Origin: Lepeophtheirus salmonis
Taxonomy: Eukaryota; Arthropoda; Copepoda; Siphonostomatoida; Caligidae
Length of the DNA stretch: 64,000 nucleotides
Direction of reading: 5' to 3'
Assembly (NCBI RefSeq): GCF_016086655.4
Contig: NC_052144.2
Location: forward strand, 31,713,896-31,777,895
This document shows positions 12,310 through 23,629 of this stretch, in pieces (within the stretch, counting starts at the first letter, position 1; every line of letters begins with the position of its first letter). The position numbers were made by a program, and so were the translations under genes. The notes under the pieces were generated by a model. That model did no database searches, was not told the origin of the DNA, and worked only from the letters and a program-made list of their open reading frames with translations.

Positions 12310-12404
12310 GAAAAAAACTTGCTAGAGTCGATGCTGATATCTTCGTTGATAAACATAAAGAAGATTACAAGCAGCTAGGTCATAACATAATATTATTAAA
12401 TTAA
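12310..12404 (+). CDS. Candidate 3'-terminal exon, unknown product
   Basis: A good acceptor (pyrimidine-rich 'gttattttttag' ending at 12309) is followed by a 30-codon frame that begins after two bases completing a split codon. It reads 'KKLARVDADIF' then 'VDKHKEDYKQLGHNIILLN' and stops at 12402-12404. The composition is balanced, with charged residues, unlike the Phe/Lys/Asn/Ile-rich frames of the neighbouring AT-rich DNA. I do not recognise the family, and no partner exon on the plus strand was identified. It could equally be a chance frame or part of an old transposon. Confidence 0.25.
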
Positions 12405-12409
12405 AGTGG

Positions 12410-15400
12410 AGAATATGGAATATTGTTTATCATGAAACCTGCTTATAACATCGGAATTTGTCTAAATTGTAGACAATGGAGCTATTAATTAATAATCGCA
12501 CTCTCAATCCTAAAGGAGTATATACATATTCCCTTGTTAATTTTTCCTGTTCCAGTTTTTCATTCATATAGCCAAGACGATTAATCAACAATTGTAATTT
12601 CTATATTAAATTTTTAATGAAAGGACTTATGACTTAAATTCATTAGATTTTACTATGTAGGGGCAAACGTAGAAGAGGGCCAATACTATCGGATATCCAA
12701 ATATTTCATCTTTACGGTGATTCATTTGTGAAATGAAGGATCATATTAAAACCAAATCAAGTTGTCCTTGATAAAAAGCTTGATGTAATTGCCACATCTT
12801 TATAAATGTAATTTAAATAACTAATCATAACTTTTCACTCACTCGGTTAAAAACAATAAATTATAATTTTTAGTTTTTCCATAAATCATTCAATTGATAA
12901 ACTTAATTATTTAACTATTATAATAGCAAAAATGATGTCTTGTAGAAAAAACAGGATCAAGTCACATGACCAATTTTTATTCCCAAATTATGAAAGAACC
13001 CTATAAAATTTGAATAGAGTTTTGTCCCATACATGATTAGAAAAATAATGACAGGAGAAACACATTGTTTCTTAAAGGTTGTAGATAATAAGCATTTAGT
13101 TGGGTGTGATTTTTTTGTATTTATCAATTTGAACAGTAGTTTATAGTTCCAACCCTGTTATGATGATTCTTTCAATATTGAGAACAAATTATCGAAGCAT
13201 AGAACTACCACAGTTGAGTGTGTGCTTAGAGTAACACTGTGGAGGGAGTTATAAGTATAAATCTTCGTTTGGCTTAATGTATTTTTGAGGACTGCCATCT
13301 TTTTGATTTTTGTTTATATCCTAACTAGCAAATACGTCATTTATTTGTGATTAATATCTTCTTCTCTCTGCTAAACAAATGAAACACCCTCACAACTTCC
13401 TTGCTTTTCCAGCAATCATTCTTGATTTTTTCTCTCAAAAATTAAAAATAAGTTAAATATATGATTTTCTATTACTTTTTTGAATTGTTTTGAGGATAAA
13501 AAACATAGCCCATGAAAACACAATATTATAATGTATATTTAAAACACTAATTAAACATAAAATGTAAGATCAAAATGTATTTATTATTAATCAAGGATGC
13601 AACTAAGAATTTCATTCCATACACCACAATTTCTATAATTATTCTTGTTTTAAATAACTTTAGACAGAATGTCATAAATGTTATTGAACTGAATTTATTA
13701 AAGCAGTCATGATACAGGTAAACTTCGATATTTCTAATGCTAAAATGCATGAATATTTATCCCTAAACACATACATATTAATCTAATAATTATTACAGGT
13801 CATCCTTTTTTTTTTTGATAATAAATACTTTTTCCTGGATTGTTGCTTCTGGTCAACGTCATGAGAGAAAGGGTTAAATTGTTAGGGTTACAATATCATT
13901 TTTAATTTTTTTTTACATACCGGGGCAGTGTTTATATTATATGACTCTACCTATAGTATAGTTATTGCTTGTAAATAATTGAATCCTCTGTTTGTTGAGC
14001 AAAATATCCCTCTCCCCCTAACAAACATTGGTATATAAATATATTTATAATGTAAATGAAATTTATCGACCATTAAATGATTTCTTTCCTTATATGGCTA
14101 TGTTCAACCAGTTTTTTGTACGCCTATTATTCATTTTTGTTAAGAATATATAAACATAAAATCTATAAATTATATTCTTGTAATGATTTGTAGCTTTGAC
14201 TCTTACGATCATTTTGTTTGCAAAGAAGGAGTATTATGTAAAAAAAAAGAAAATTGTTACTAGGAATTTTTTCCTTGTAAAGATTTGCATTTCAGAATTT
14301 TTGAAGTAATATATAGTAATCATAAAAATATATCTTCTCCATATAACATACTTAAGAAGTTTAACTCCAAGAGGTCAAAAGTAAACTTAAATAATTTTTG
14401 AAAATAAGGGCTGCTCCTAATAAGTGTCTTAATCATCGGTAATGGGGGGGGGATGCATAGAGACTCAACATAAAATCTCCTAAGCTTTAGATGGAAGTAA
14501 CGCAAAAAGACGAAATATAGATGTTTGTGCTGTAACGGTACTTATTGTAATGAGCTGATAATATCTTCTTGGACAGTATTTTAAAGTTCCATCGCAAGTC
14601 CAATGCCTGTAATTAACGAGGTCGAGAATCCCACTTTCTGCTCCAAAAGTTTATATAAAATCCTATGTCGAATAGCAAGAAGTTCTCTTCATTGGCTAGC
14701 AGGGTTTATTATAGAGGAATTGAACATATGATCTCTCTGCGGTAGGAATGATAGAAGGTACTTGAACATTTCACCCCCCCCACCCCCAATATTATACCTT
14801 GAAGTGCTCGGAAGTAAAAGTAAAGCTGTTTCATCCAAATTCACAGTCATTTCAAAGATAAGTGATCTTGAAGAAATCCCTGAGTCTAAAGTTTTTACTT
14901 TAATTTGCCCTGACAAACTTTAGGCTTTGAGAAATGATTGTCTTTGCCATATCTCTTTACTATAATGAGAGTGTAAAAAGGAATTACAAAGGACTTATAT
15001 TGTAGGATAACTCTTTTAAGCAACATCCTTCCCTCCCCTAAAAAAAATAATAATTGCGAAAATACATTTATGCCATAATAAAAAATATGAAGGAAACAAC
15101 TCCTTGGGTGATTCCAGTAACCAAAGAAAAAAAAAAGAAGCTTTATCGCTCTCTCACTCACAAATTTTTCAAATAAAAATTAAATTAACTCCTAAAAGAA
15201 GTTTTCATTAAAGTGTTTATCTTGCTCTCCATCTCAATACTTTTCTTCCCCTTATCAAAATTTCATTAACCAGATTTTCCCCTCTTTCCTTATTCCCATC
15301 GTCTATGTTTATATACATAATATACGTATTAATACATTCTTAAATATTGGATCTGAGTTTATTTGATATTTTATTCATGCAGGGATTTAGATAGGCCCTT

Positions 15401-15610
15401 TCATTTCCTTTATCTCTCTTTATTTTTATATATATTTTTTCATATATATATGAATATAACATATATTTTGTACATTGTAAATACATATTACATATATATG
15501 ATATTTTATCGATGTGCTCAAACACGGGTTTTGGTTAGTTTAAATATTTGAGTACTTTGCATAAATAGCTAATTGTTAGGTGGGTAGATTTGAAAAGACT
15601 CTTAATCGAA
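12410..15610. other. AT-rich stretch without supported genes
   Basis: Several 60-90 codon frames occur on the minus strand between 13550 and 15160. They are low in complexity or lack any motif I recognise. One at 14689-14916 contains 'NLDETALLLL', faintly like a pogo/Tigger 'DETGL' motif, but the surroundings do not support that. A run of C interrupted by one A lies at about 14771-14786. Confidence 0.45.
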
Positions 15611-15620
15611 GTGTAAGTAT

Positions 15621-16230
15621 GTGCTCTTAAAATATAAACAGAAAACATACTCTGGAAATAGTGGCACCGAATACATAGGGGTCGTTCCCCTCCAAAACAA
15701 AACTGATATAGGTAGGAAGAAGGAACTTTCAATAGTAGCTAAAATCACCATTGCAATATCTCTGACCAAAAGACGTCAATTTACAAGAAAATTGCCCTCA
15801 AAACTCACAAATAATAGTCATCAGGTGTCCCATGAAACTGTGAGGAAACACTTGCGAAAATATCCTGAACGTCTTCCATATATAGCCAGCTTCAGACAAA
15901 ATTGACCAAAATAAAAAATAAAAAACGAATTAAATTCTGCAAGGAATTAAAAAATAGAGGGATTTTGTTGTAGATGAGGATTTTATTGTCTTATGAGCAC
16001 CCTTTTCCGTCCAACAGTCCAGATTTGTCTACAATCGAAAATCTAAGAGCCATTGTCCAAAATGAACTCAAATCTTTGAATCCAGCAACAAGTCTTTGAT
16101 TGGAAATGTGAAATTGAGCTGGTCAGAAATAAGTTCGGACTTGCAGGGCAAATAATCTTTTGAAATTGCGTTAAGGTTTACGAGAGCTTTACCACGATTG
16201 ATTTAATTAAAAGCAATCTTAGGAAAAAGT
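15621..16230 (+). pseudogene. Internally deleted Tc1-like transposase remnant
   Basis: The first part, to about 15902, reads 'KLTNNSHQVSHETVRKHLRK', matching the second helix-turn-helix of Tc1 transposases (KLT-AG-QVS-STV-R-LR). After frameshifts, 'FCKELKNRGILL' is followed almost at once by 'HPFPSNSPDLSTIENLRAIV', matching the Tc1 C-terminal WPGNSPDLNPIENLW block. The roughly 130 residues normally between these, carrying the first catalytic Asp positions, are missing. Further C-terminal similarity ('LREALPRLI') appears out of frame near 16170-16200. Terminal repeats were not identified. Stops show it is dead. Confidence 0.65.
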
Positions 16231-16254
16231 TAGTATTCTGAAATCTACCAAACC

Positions 16255-16700
16255 CGAACGATGTAAAGATGGTGCCATCAGGAAAAAATATGTTACCTTA
16301 CACGGTTTTGAACATCTTGTACCTTTTCTTGATGGTAGATTCTGTTACCCTTTATTAATATCTCTGAAAGAGCATTAGTTGCCAAAGGCGTGGGATCTAA
16401 AAATATCCGGCCTACAACAGTTTGGAAGTTGATAGGATATGCAAAAAAATAGTTCAATTCTGGATCTCTGCAGACTATATCAGATTCACAAGACAGTTGT
16501 TATGACTATTTCAAAGTCTTCAATCGACAGTCCGTGCGTTTGTGGAATGCCAAGAAATCAGCATTTAAAAAAGTTATATAACGTAAAATCTGAAAGACCT
16601 CTCAAAATGCACGTCGAATGCTTGGAAGGAATTTTTTTTAACTCGGAGGCCACGGGAATACCTCAAATGCTAAAGCAATAAATAGAGTTTGCCATTCTCA
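16255..16700 (+). other. Unidentified, moderately coding-like block
   Basis: The base composition here is more balanced than in the flanks. It contains an 80-codon frame (16439-16681) with scattered Cys and His ('DSPCVCGMPRNQHLKK'). Frame changes would be needed to extend it. It lies directly downstream of the Tc1 remnant and may be decayed transposon sequence. I do not recognise a domain. Confidence 0.25.
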
Positions 16701-16719
16701 ATTCAAAAGTTCTTATTAC

Positions 16720-17460
16720 AAAGAAGATGATATACTACGAACGGATACAATCCTACTAATTGAGGAGTATTTTACTAGCAGCTGCAGCAAGATATGCCGC
16801 CTCCCTAGCAAACGACGATTCTTGGATGATGACTGGGAGAGTGATAAATACTTCCCAACTCTTTCTTTACAATTCAATAAAATTATAAGGAAAATTAAAA
16901 AAAAAATAACAAACCAAAGTCTACTTTTGCATCTACTGTGGCGTTTATTCATAGAAAAAACAAATGCCTAAAAATATCTACTTGTACTGATTACTTTCAC
17001 TTTCATATATATTAATATTTTCTTTATAAGTAGATGCTAAGAGTATTTGAGAGGAGGGAGAATATTTAAGTTTTTATTTGTAAATATATGTACTGTAGAT
17101 AATTAATATACCTGAGCAGCTAGGCAGAGAGAGGGGGAACAATCTTTAAATAGAGAAAATACATATCTTGAATGGATTAAACGCTAAGTTAGAAAATACA
17201 TTTGTTTAATGAAAAACTAAAGATGACAGGAAACAATTCATTTTCTTTTTAACAAGACTTAAATTACATTTATATAATATTATAAAGATGATTTTTTTTT
17301 TGGAGATATTTCATAAAAATTGATTTTGATGAGTGAAAGTAATTTTTAGAAGAAGTAATAATCCTGCCACAATTTTGTCAATTTCTTTTTTGTCCATAGT
17401 CTCCCAAATTTATTAAATCCTGCTGGATTAAATTCTACATTTTAGGATCTCAGATAATTT
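16720..17460. other. AT-rich stretch, nothing recognised
   Basis: Only short, interrupted frames and poly-T runs are present; I see no supported feature. Confidence 0.5.
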
Positions 17461-17544
17461 GAAACCTTGTTTAATGATAGTGTGTCGCTCAACTGCGCCC
17501 CGCACAAAGAAGTCCAAACAAACAAAAGAAGTAATTTTTTTTTT

Positions 17545-17860
17545 TTTTTCTGTCAGAATTAAGCTCTTTGCATCTTTTATGATTTGTATTGAAAAGCATC
17601 TACCTCACACATCCTGACCAGCCATTTAGCACAGTTGAAATCCTTGGCGATGACCATCATCGATTTGGATGGCTCAATATAATTGATTATTTTTTACAAA
17701 TTTGCAATGAAATCCGAAAAGCTCTTGCAGTCTGACCTTATCTTGTGATAAGAACTCTTTGCTATTAATTTAGAACCATCAGCAGACTTTTCAAGTTCTC
17801 TCATGACTCTCCAGAAAAGGACCTATCCATGCTTAAGAAGTTTACAATCTATAAATTGTC
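17545..17860 (-). pseudogene. Mariner-like transposase N-terminal fragment
   Basis: On the minus strand the frame reads 'MRELEKSADGSKLIAKSSY', then 'HKIRSDCKSFSDFIANL', then 'SKSMMVIAKDFNCAKWLVR'. This follows the layout of mariner-like DNA-binding regions: a Lys/Arg-rich linker, 'KIRS--K-(S/T)--FVA-LK-KI--DP--SM--LAK' and a second helix-turn-helix. A stop interrupts it after 'IANL'. No catalytic region follows to the left, so the copy is a 5' fragment or a large deletion. The assignment rests on the pattern alone. Confidence 0.5.
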
Positions 17861-18124
17861 CCGTCTAGCGCAGATTGCAAAATGGACATTTTTCACAATT
17901 ATGAAATAAATATTTCGTTGATCTATGCATTTTTTTAACTTCGCTAAACACTTTTGGCTTGCAACCTTAACAACAAAAAATGTCTTACCTACTCATGCAC
18001 TCAAAATTCGTAGCTCAACAACAGACACATGCTGTATAAGGGCTTCAAGGCCAATTTCTAGGTGAGATGGAGTAATTGTAACACTATCATATTTACTTTT
18101 GCGTTAGTTAACAAGGAACACTAC

Positions 18125-19790
18125 AAAAAAAAAAAAAATCAATAATTGAACTAGGGCTAGAGCTCAAAAAATTGAGCTAGACTAAACTCAAAAATTGTAA
18201 GCTTTAGTGTTTTTTAGTTTTGTTCAAGTTTGAGTAATACTAACTACAATTAATGACAAATCTTACTTTGGAGTTATGTATAAATCCTACCAATAGTGCC
18301 GTATCCTAACGAATCATAGTGGGATACTGTAGCTTCCCAGTAATAACGTACATACGAATAAGGAGTAGAAATACTGCTTCATAAATACCTTAAAATCCTT
18401 ATCTACACTACTGAAAGCTAATCCTGCTTAGAAAGCTGCACTCTTTTATGCTCAACGGAATATGCTGCTAATTACTTTGTTTATGTAATTTTTATTTGTA
18501 AGTAAACAAAAAATAATTTATATTATTTTTTGTTAGATTAAGACCTTCTTACACATAATTTATGACAGTAGCAGCAAAATATTCTCCACGTCAATAAATT
18601 TATCTTAGTTAATCCTTGAGACACACTCCGTGGGAGCATTTCATTTCTCTTCTTCTTCTTCTCATGTGCCTTCATCCCCTCCTTGAAATATAGGCATATG
18701 TATGAATGAAAAAGCTTACATAGTATGTATGAAACCCATGAAATACTTAAGCGTCAACAATTTATCATAGTTAATCTGAGAAAGGTGTTTGGAAAGCAAA
18801 ATAGGAATCTAAAGGGGTCTTGAACTGTATACTGCATGACCTCCCTCCCTCGTTTTTTACTTTTCTTTTTTTGTACTAAAATTACTATTTTTTTCTTTTA
18901 AAAATAAAATCCAAATTGACTTTATAATCCGTGGAAAAAATTAGGAAGAACAACAATTCTTTTCGGCGTTTTAAAGAGGCATAAAAATCCCATTCAAAAC
19001 ATTAACAAAGGGTCAAACTTAATAACTCTATTGCTTTAAGTAATAGAAGAATAAATAAAATATAATCTATTGCATAATTAAAAATTTATGTTTGCACTTT
19101 CCCCCAATTTTTTAAAAGTTTAAATCTCATAGTTTGCATTTGATTTTGTACCATTGTCAATTTCAGCCATCTTAGGGTTTAAAAACTAAGTTTTATAAGA
19201 ATGAAACCCCGATTTTTCGTTATTGATGTCTGATTGTTAGCATTATTATTTATATATTCATAGTAGATACTTTGATACTAGATTCTTATATATTTTATTA
19301 AAGCAATATGATGTATTTTAATTGAATTTTTATAAAGATTATTTAGTTTTTACGAATTTGTAGTTATACGCATCAACCATGGTACAGTAGGTATTTAAGA
19401 TTCTGTAAACAACTCCAAGACATAATTAAAAAGTTATTTTTGATTAGTTACCTCAAAAGATCGTTTTTGTTATAACATTTGTAATCAATTAAAAATGGCA
19501 ACCAAAACCAAGAATATCTATATCTATTATAAGTCTTAAACCTTATTTTAATCTTTAGGAGGATAATTTACTTAATTCATTCCATATCCAAGAATTACAG
19601 TGAATTACAATGTAATTATGGATATTAGGTTAACTTAAAAGTTCTTTGCGTTTTTTTGCAAGATATTTTTAGTGTGCTATATCTCACGGTAAATACATTG
19701 CATTAAAAAACTTAAAGTATTCTTAAAGGTTAAGCATACACTTTTGTTCCTTTATAATTTTGTATTTGATGAAGCCAGTTGTTTGTTACG
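18125..19790. other. AT-rich stretch with a short direct repeat
   Basis: There is no supported gene. Two similar segments about 165 bp apart, at 18588 ('cgtcaataaatttatcttag') and 18752 ('cgtcaacaatttatcatag'), each continue into 'ttaatc..gaga'. A short CTT microsatellite lies at about 18646-18662. Confidence 0.45.
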
Positions 19791-19799
19791 GCGTTCCGA

Positions 19800-20640
19800 A
19801 ATGGAAGTAAAAAAAGAGTGAATTCAATACATTATTTAGTATCTATAGAACCAAGGTAAAAAGGCGGAGAAGATGACCCCAAAAAAATAACTGTGCTGTT
19901 TATGGACACAATACAGTATCAACTGCAATATCAAAGTGGTGGTTCCAACGATTCCATTCTGGTAATATGAACGTACAAATATGTAGATATAGGAATAAGT
20001 TAAATCGTCAAGTTGGACCGGCATATGAGCACTTATTCCATTGCTCAGGTACTTAAAACTATCCAGAAACCTTTTGGTACCATCTATTTCGGATAATCCT
20101 AACAATGCTAATTTTATTGTCAAAATAAAGCGAAAAAACGCTCCAATCTTTTTAATTCACCTATTATAAATGTATTGAAGATGTTGTTAATGCTTGAATG
20201 GATTACAATTAAAGGGAAAACAAAGATGAAACAATAAAATCATACAATTGGATATCGAGGAACAATTTCAAAGGAATATCAAAGTTATTGGTAAGGGAAG
20301 AGTGGTTCTGATCAAAAACAATGGAAACTATTCGTTTCCATTCTTCTTAGTCTACTTTTCTATTTACTGCAGCTGTTGATGGTCCAAGATTACCTCGCCA
20401 AACGATTATGTATAGCCCAAGATCTTTCAAAAATATGACACAGTAGAGAAAATGAAGAATTGGTGACGTAGATTCAAGTTTTACTGTTCCATCAGTAATA
20501 TGAAAGTTATTCAAATCCAAGATCAGCAAGCCAGTTGTTTTTCTATTGATTTTCAAAAAGTGTTGAACATTCGGTAAAACCTACTTATTTGGTCAAGCAG
20601 AGGATGTGGTAATAAATTATATGAGTTGGATGTGTGTCTT
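19800..20640 (-). pseudogene. Possible decayed DDE transposase, uncertain
   Basis: Two frames on the minus strand (20556-20347 and 20123-19836) are less AT-biased than their surroundings. The first begins 'NRKTTGLLILDLNNFHITD', which loosely resembles the pogo/Tigger-type block 'P-LLILDNH-SHIT' around the second catalytic Asp. Nothing else confirms it: the Asn expected after the Asp is Leu here and no downstream 'PPH-SH-LQPLD' is seen. It could be unrelated sequence. Confidence 0.2.
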
Positions 20641-21046
20641 GACCTCCTCCAAACCTGTCTTCAGAGCTACCGATCTATAAATTGTATTTTATTCAAATAT
20701 CACTGTTTACAATAGATATATAATAGTATTCAAGAGAAGTGTTAAGCTTTCATTGATTTATTTTCTTGAATAAGTTTTGGAAATTTCTCCATTTTATTCA
20801 ATTAAAATATAAAGTCAGAGCTCCCAATATGACGTAATGTTTATTAGTGAGACAATTTTTGACGTATGTAAAAACGTTTCAATACTCCAAAAATTTTATT
20901 CGTATTATATGATAAATATGTATTAAATTTTTTAATTAGTATTTAAACTTCTATTGAAAATAAATATGTTTAGAAAAATATTTAATTTGGTTTCTTTTAT
21001 ATAAAATTAAAGTGTCCTAGTCATAAAGAATGTGTTTTTATTCATA

Positions 21047-21914
21047 TACAGGTTGATTTGATCTAGTGGCAAACGTTTTATTATTTTCAATTTTTAAAGA
21101 GTAAAATTACAAGAGGAACATTTATTTAAAAAATTATCTGAAAATTGCACTCGGCACAACTTTTATTCAATAAGTGAGCCCTCAGTTTAAATAATAGCCT
21201 CATTACATGTTCTAAATTCCGGGCAGAGCCTGACTATGTAGTCAGACTCGAGCTTGGTCCATTACTTCTGATTGAATAATTTAGAGACTGGACACTCCTA
21301 TAAGAGTAGCACACAACCTCTCCTCCATACATATATAGATGGATTAGTCCAAGGGGCTCGCGTCTGGAGAGGAGGATGTGACATGTCGAGGTGTCAAAAG
21401 TCCGGAAATTTGTCTCTCAGCCTTGGCCTTAGCGGCGTGATGACACGTGCTCCTTCTTGAGTGAAAACAAAGTTGGTACAAACGTTTCTCTGGCTCAAGG
21501 TGGAACTTTTTTATCTAGAAGTTCGATGTTAGTATCTGCATTAACAGCTCCGTCCTCTACCCAAAAATAGGAGATTAGACTTCGCCAGTGTTGAGCAATG
21601 TGTTTTTTTGTTCCTAAGATTTTTCTCACTGAAGCTGAAACATTGCCTGGATGTTCGGCTGTGATATAGCAGCTGTTTTGCTTATTCACAGTGGCATCAA
21701 TGGTGAAAAAAAATCATCAAAAATGGGCAAAGCCTTGCTCAAATTTTTTTATTAGCCTGTAGAAAGTTTTGAATCTTTTTTCTCTTTATATCTGTTTCAG
21801 TAGGCTCTGTTCAGAGATAAGATGTTTTGTTGTCTTCCTCCGAGATTTTGCGTTAATGTCATTCCGGATTGATTGTAATAAAATGTGTACCACTAGATAC
21901 AATATCAAACGCCA
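21047..21914 (-). mobile_element. Deletion-derivative mariner-like element, copy 1 of 3
   Basis: This copy aligns end to end with 48661-49490 and 59109-59913. The left end carries 'tacaggttgatttgatc', related to the 'tacagggttgac' terminus of copy 2; the right end 'gatacaatatcaaacgcca' is its degenerate inverse. Read on the minus strand, a short N-terminal stub ('RKTTKHLISEQS') is followed directly by the catalytic region 'FFFTIDATVNKQNSCYI' and 'EHPGNVSASV'. The DNA-binding helix-turn-helix domains are therefore absent, and stops interrupt the rest. The element lies in the presumed neuroligin intron, with its right end 27 bp from the splice donor of exon 21942-22085. Confidence 0.75.
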
Positions 21915-21941
21915 AGAACTTAATTGTAAATTTGTACTTAC

Positions 21942-22085
21942 CCAATATTCCAAGTCGGTAGTTAAGTGTCACTACAACCACTTTTCCATAGGCAGCTAGA
22001 ACGGATGCATCGTATAAATTCCCACTTCCCCAATTGTAGCTGTCACCGTGAATAAAGAGTAACACCGGCTTAAGTTGAGAAGGAC
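21942..22085 (-). CDS. Internal exon of a neuroligin (carboxylesterase-like adhesion protein)
   Basis: Neuroligins are postsynaptic single-pass membrane proteins whose extracellular alpha/beta-hydrolase fold binds neurexins. This 144-nt exon encodes 'GPSQLKPVLLFIHGDSYNWG' then 'SGNLYDASVLAAYGKVVVVT' then 'LNYRLGILG'. These are the conserved blocks P-V-(I/V)-x-IHG-SY, G-GN-YD-S-LA-YG and VT-NYRLG-LG. In catalytic esterases the IHGG motif forms the oxyanion hole; 'HGDSY' in place of 'HGGG' fits a non-catalytic neuroligin. On the minus strand the acceptor is 'atattttaag' ending at 22086 and the donor is a strong 'gtaagt' starting at 21941. The exon is phase-1 on both sides. The next exon, starting with the 'GNYGLLDQ' region, was not found within the window and probably lies beyond it or was missed. 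A cholinesterase-like paralogue is the main alternative. Confidence 0.85.
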
Positions 22086-22089
22086 CTTA

Positions 22090-23525
22090 AAATATAATAA
22101 AGTAAAGATTATATTACCCTGGATAAAATACAACAATTAATTATAGCTTAGAATTTAATTTACATATTTATACCTACTTTTTATTTTGTCCCAACATCTT
22201 GCGAAATATTTATGGATATATGTAAATTTTTTTTTATGAAAATGAGAGAAATTTTTAATTTTATATTTATTCCAAGTGTATTAAAAAGTATATATATGTA
22301 TGTATATATACTCATATTTATAAACTTATATGAAAAAATGAAAAAAAGAAGGTATGTATGTATGTAAATACTTAAATGCTCTTGTTAAAAACAGGCACAA
22401 AATGAAAAAGGGGTATGTTTCAAGGAATAGAAATTCTAGTATGTGGACTTGCTAATCTCTCGGTATATAGGTTTATTAATTGTAATTATTACAGAAGCGA
22501 AAAGACGCTCTTTTCAATGTATGATATTTTTATTTTGGATCTTATTACTAGGTATGTACAATTTTTCAAATCTTCGTGGGTGTAAATCAAAAAGACAAAA
22601 CACTTATTAATTATTTCTATCAATTTTGAAAATTCAAACGCTGCTAAAGATACTTTTCTTTTTGATTTACAGTTACTAGGATATAGACCATTATTCCATC
22701 CTTTATCATGATCCCATCTTTTGAGGTGTATAGAGGATTTTAATTTAACAGGAGCAATATAGAAGTCGGCGACTTGGTGCAACAAACAACAAGACTTTAT
22801 AGATGTAAAAACATTGTTTTTTATTCAAACATTGTTAAGTTTAGTTATTTTTCTCATATTTGAGGATCTACAATGTCAAAAAAATAATTGAATGTTAATT
22901 TTAATATTCATGTCTTTTAGTACATGGCAAGATGATTACAAATCTGTAATTAGATTCTTAGTATAAAATTTGTTTTTTGAAAATTATCCATTTTAATTTT
23001 TTTGATATGTGTATCCTCTTTATAGATTTGGGCCAATTTTTGAATAGAAAGAAAACAAAAAATAAGAAACAAACATTCAAGTTATGTTTTGTTGCTTATT
23101 TAAAATATGTGCTTATATTTTATAGGTCATCATTCAATTCTGAGAAAATGTAATTTAAATGTTAAAAACCATCATATTTAAAGTTTTTTGCCGAAAAAGG
23201 TATAATGCCTTAGGTTTTCATTTTTTTTTAGTACAGAGGAAATTTTATGAAGTAGTTCATGCGTTTGTAAGTTTATAAGTGTTTAAATTTTAAGGGTGTG
23301 TAAATTTTTTGCTCAAATTTGAATTTAAACTAATGTAAGCTATACCATCTGAAATTTTATCAAAAATTTAAAGTTATATGCTACAATTTTTTTTGGCACA
23401 TTTGTATTTAATATATAAGAATGATATAAAAAAATCTTCCACAGATTCTATATTCTCAAACTTTTATCCACCTTTTCTACAAAAATATTGTACGTCTATC
23501 TGATTAGAAAATAATAACAATAATG
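22090..23525. other. Presumed intron, AT-rich
   Basis: The stretch contains a TATG microsatellite at about 22352-22366. A minus-strand open frame at 22785-22489 includes 'HLKRWDHDKGWNNGLYPS' and 'KVSLAAFEFSKLIEIINK'. That frame is well mixed in composition and might be a decayed element, but I do not recognise it and see no matching splice donor. Confidence 0.4.
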
Positions 23526-23531
23526 TATATG

Positions 23532-23625
23532 GAACGACGTGGCTTAATGGACAATAGTTTGCGTCTAGATGGTTCCTATATCATAATCTCTATAGATCTT
23601 AATGACAACTCATAGTTCAGATGGA
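23532..23625 (+). repeat. tRNA-like SINE head (Arg-tRNA-like)
   Basis: The 11-bp string 'tggcttaatgg' at 23540-23550 matches the RNA polymerase III A-box consensus TRGYNNARNNG exactly. The following 'tttgcgtctagatggttc' resembles an anticodon arm of an arginine tRNA. A good B box is missing: 'ggttcctatat' at 23571 matches only its first half. It is therefore a decayed tRNA-derived SINE or tRNA pseudogene, not an active tRNA gene. Confidence 0.35.
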
Positions 23626-23629
23626 GTAA

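Noticed and set aside
14689..14916. 'NLDETALLLL' as a pogo/Tigger DDE motif on the minus strand
   Set aside because: A single short resemblance, and the adjacent poly-Gly stretch comes from a C-rich simple repeat. No other transposase block is nearby.
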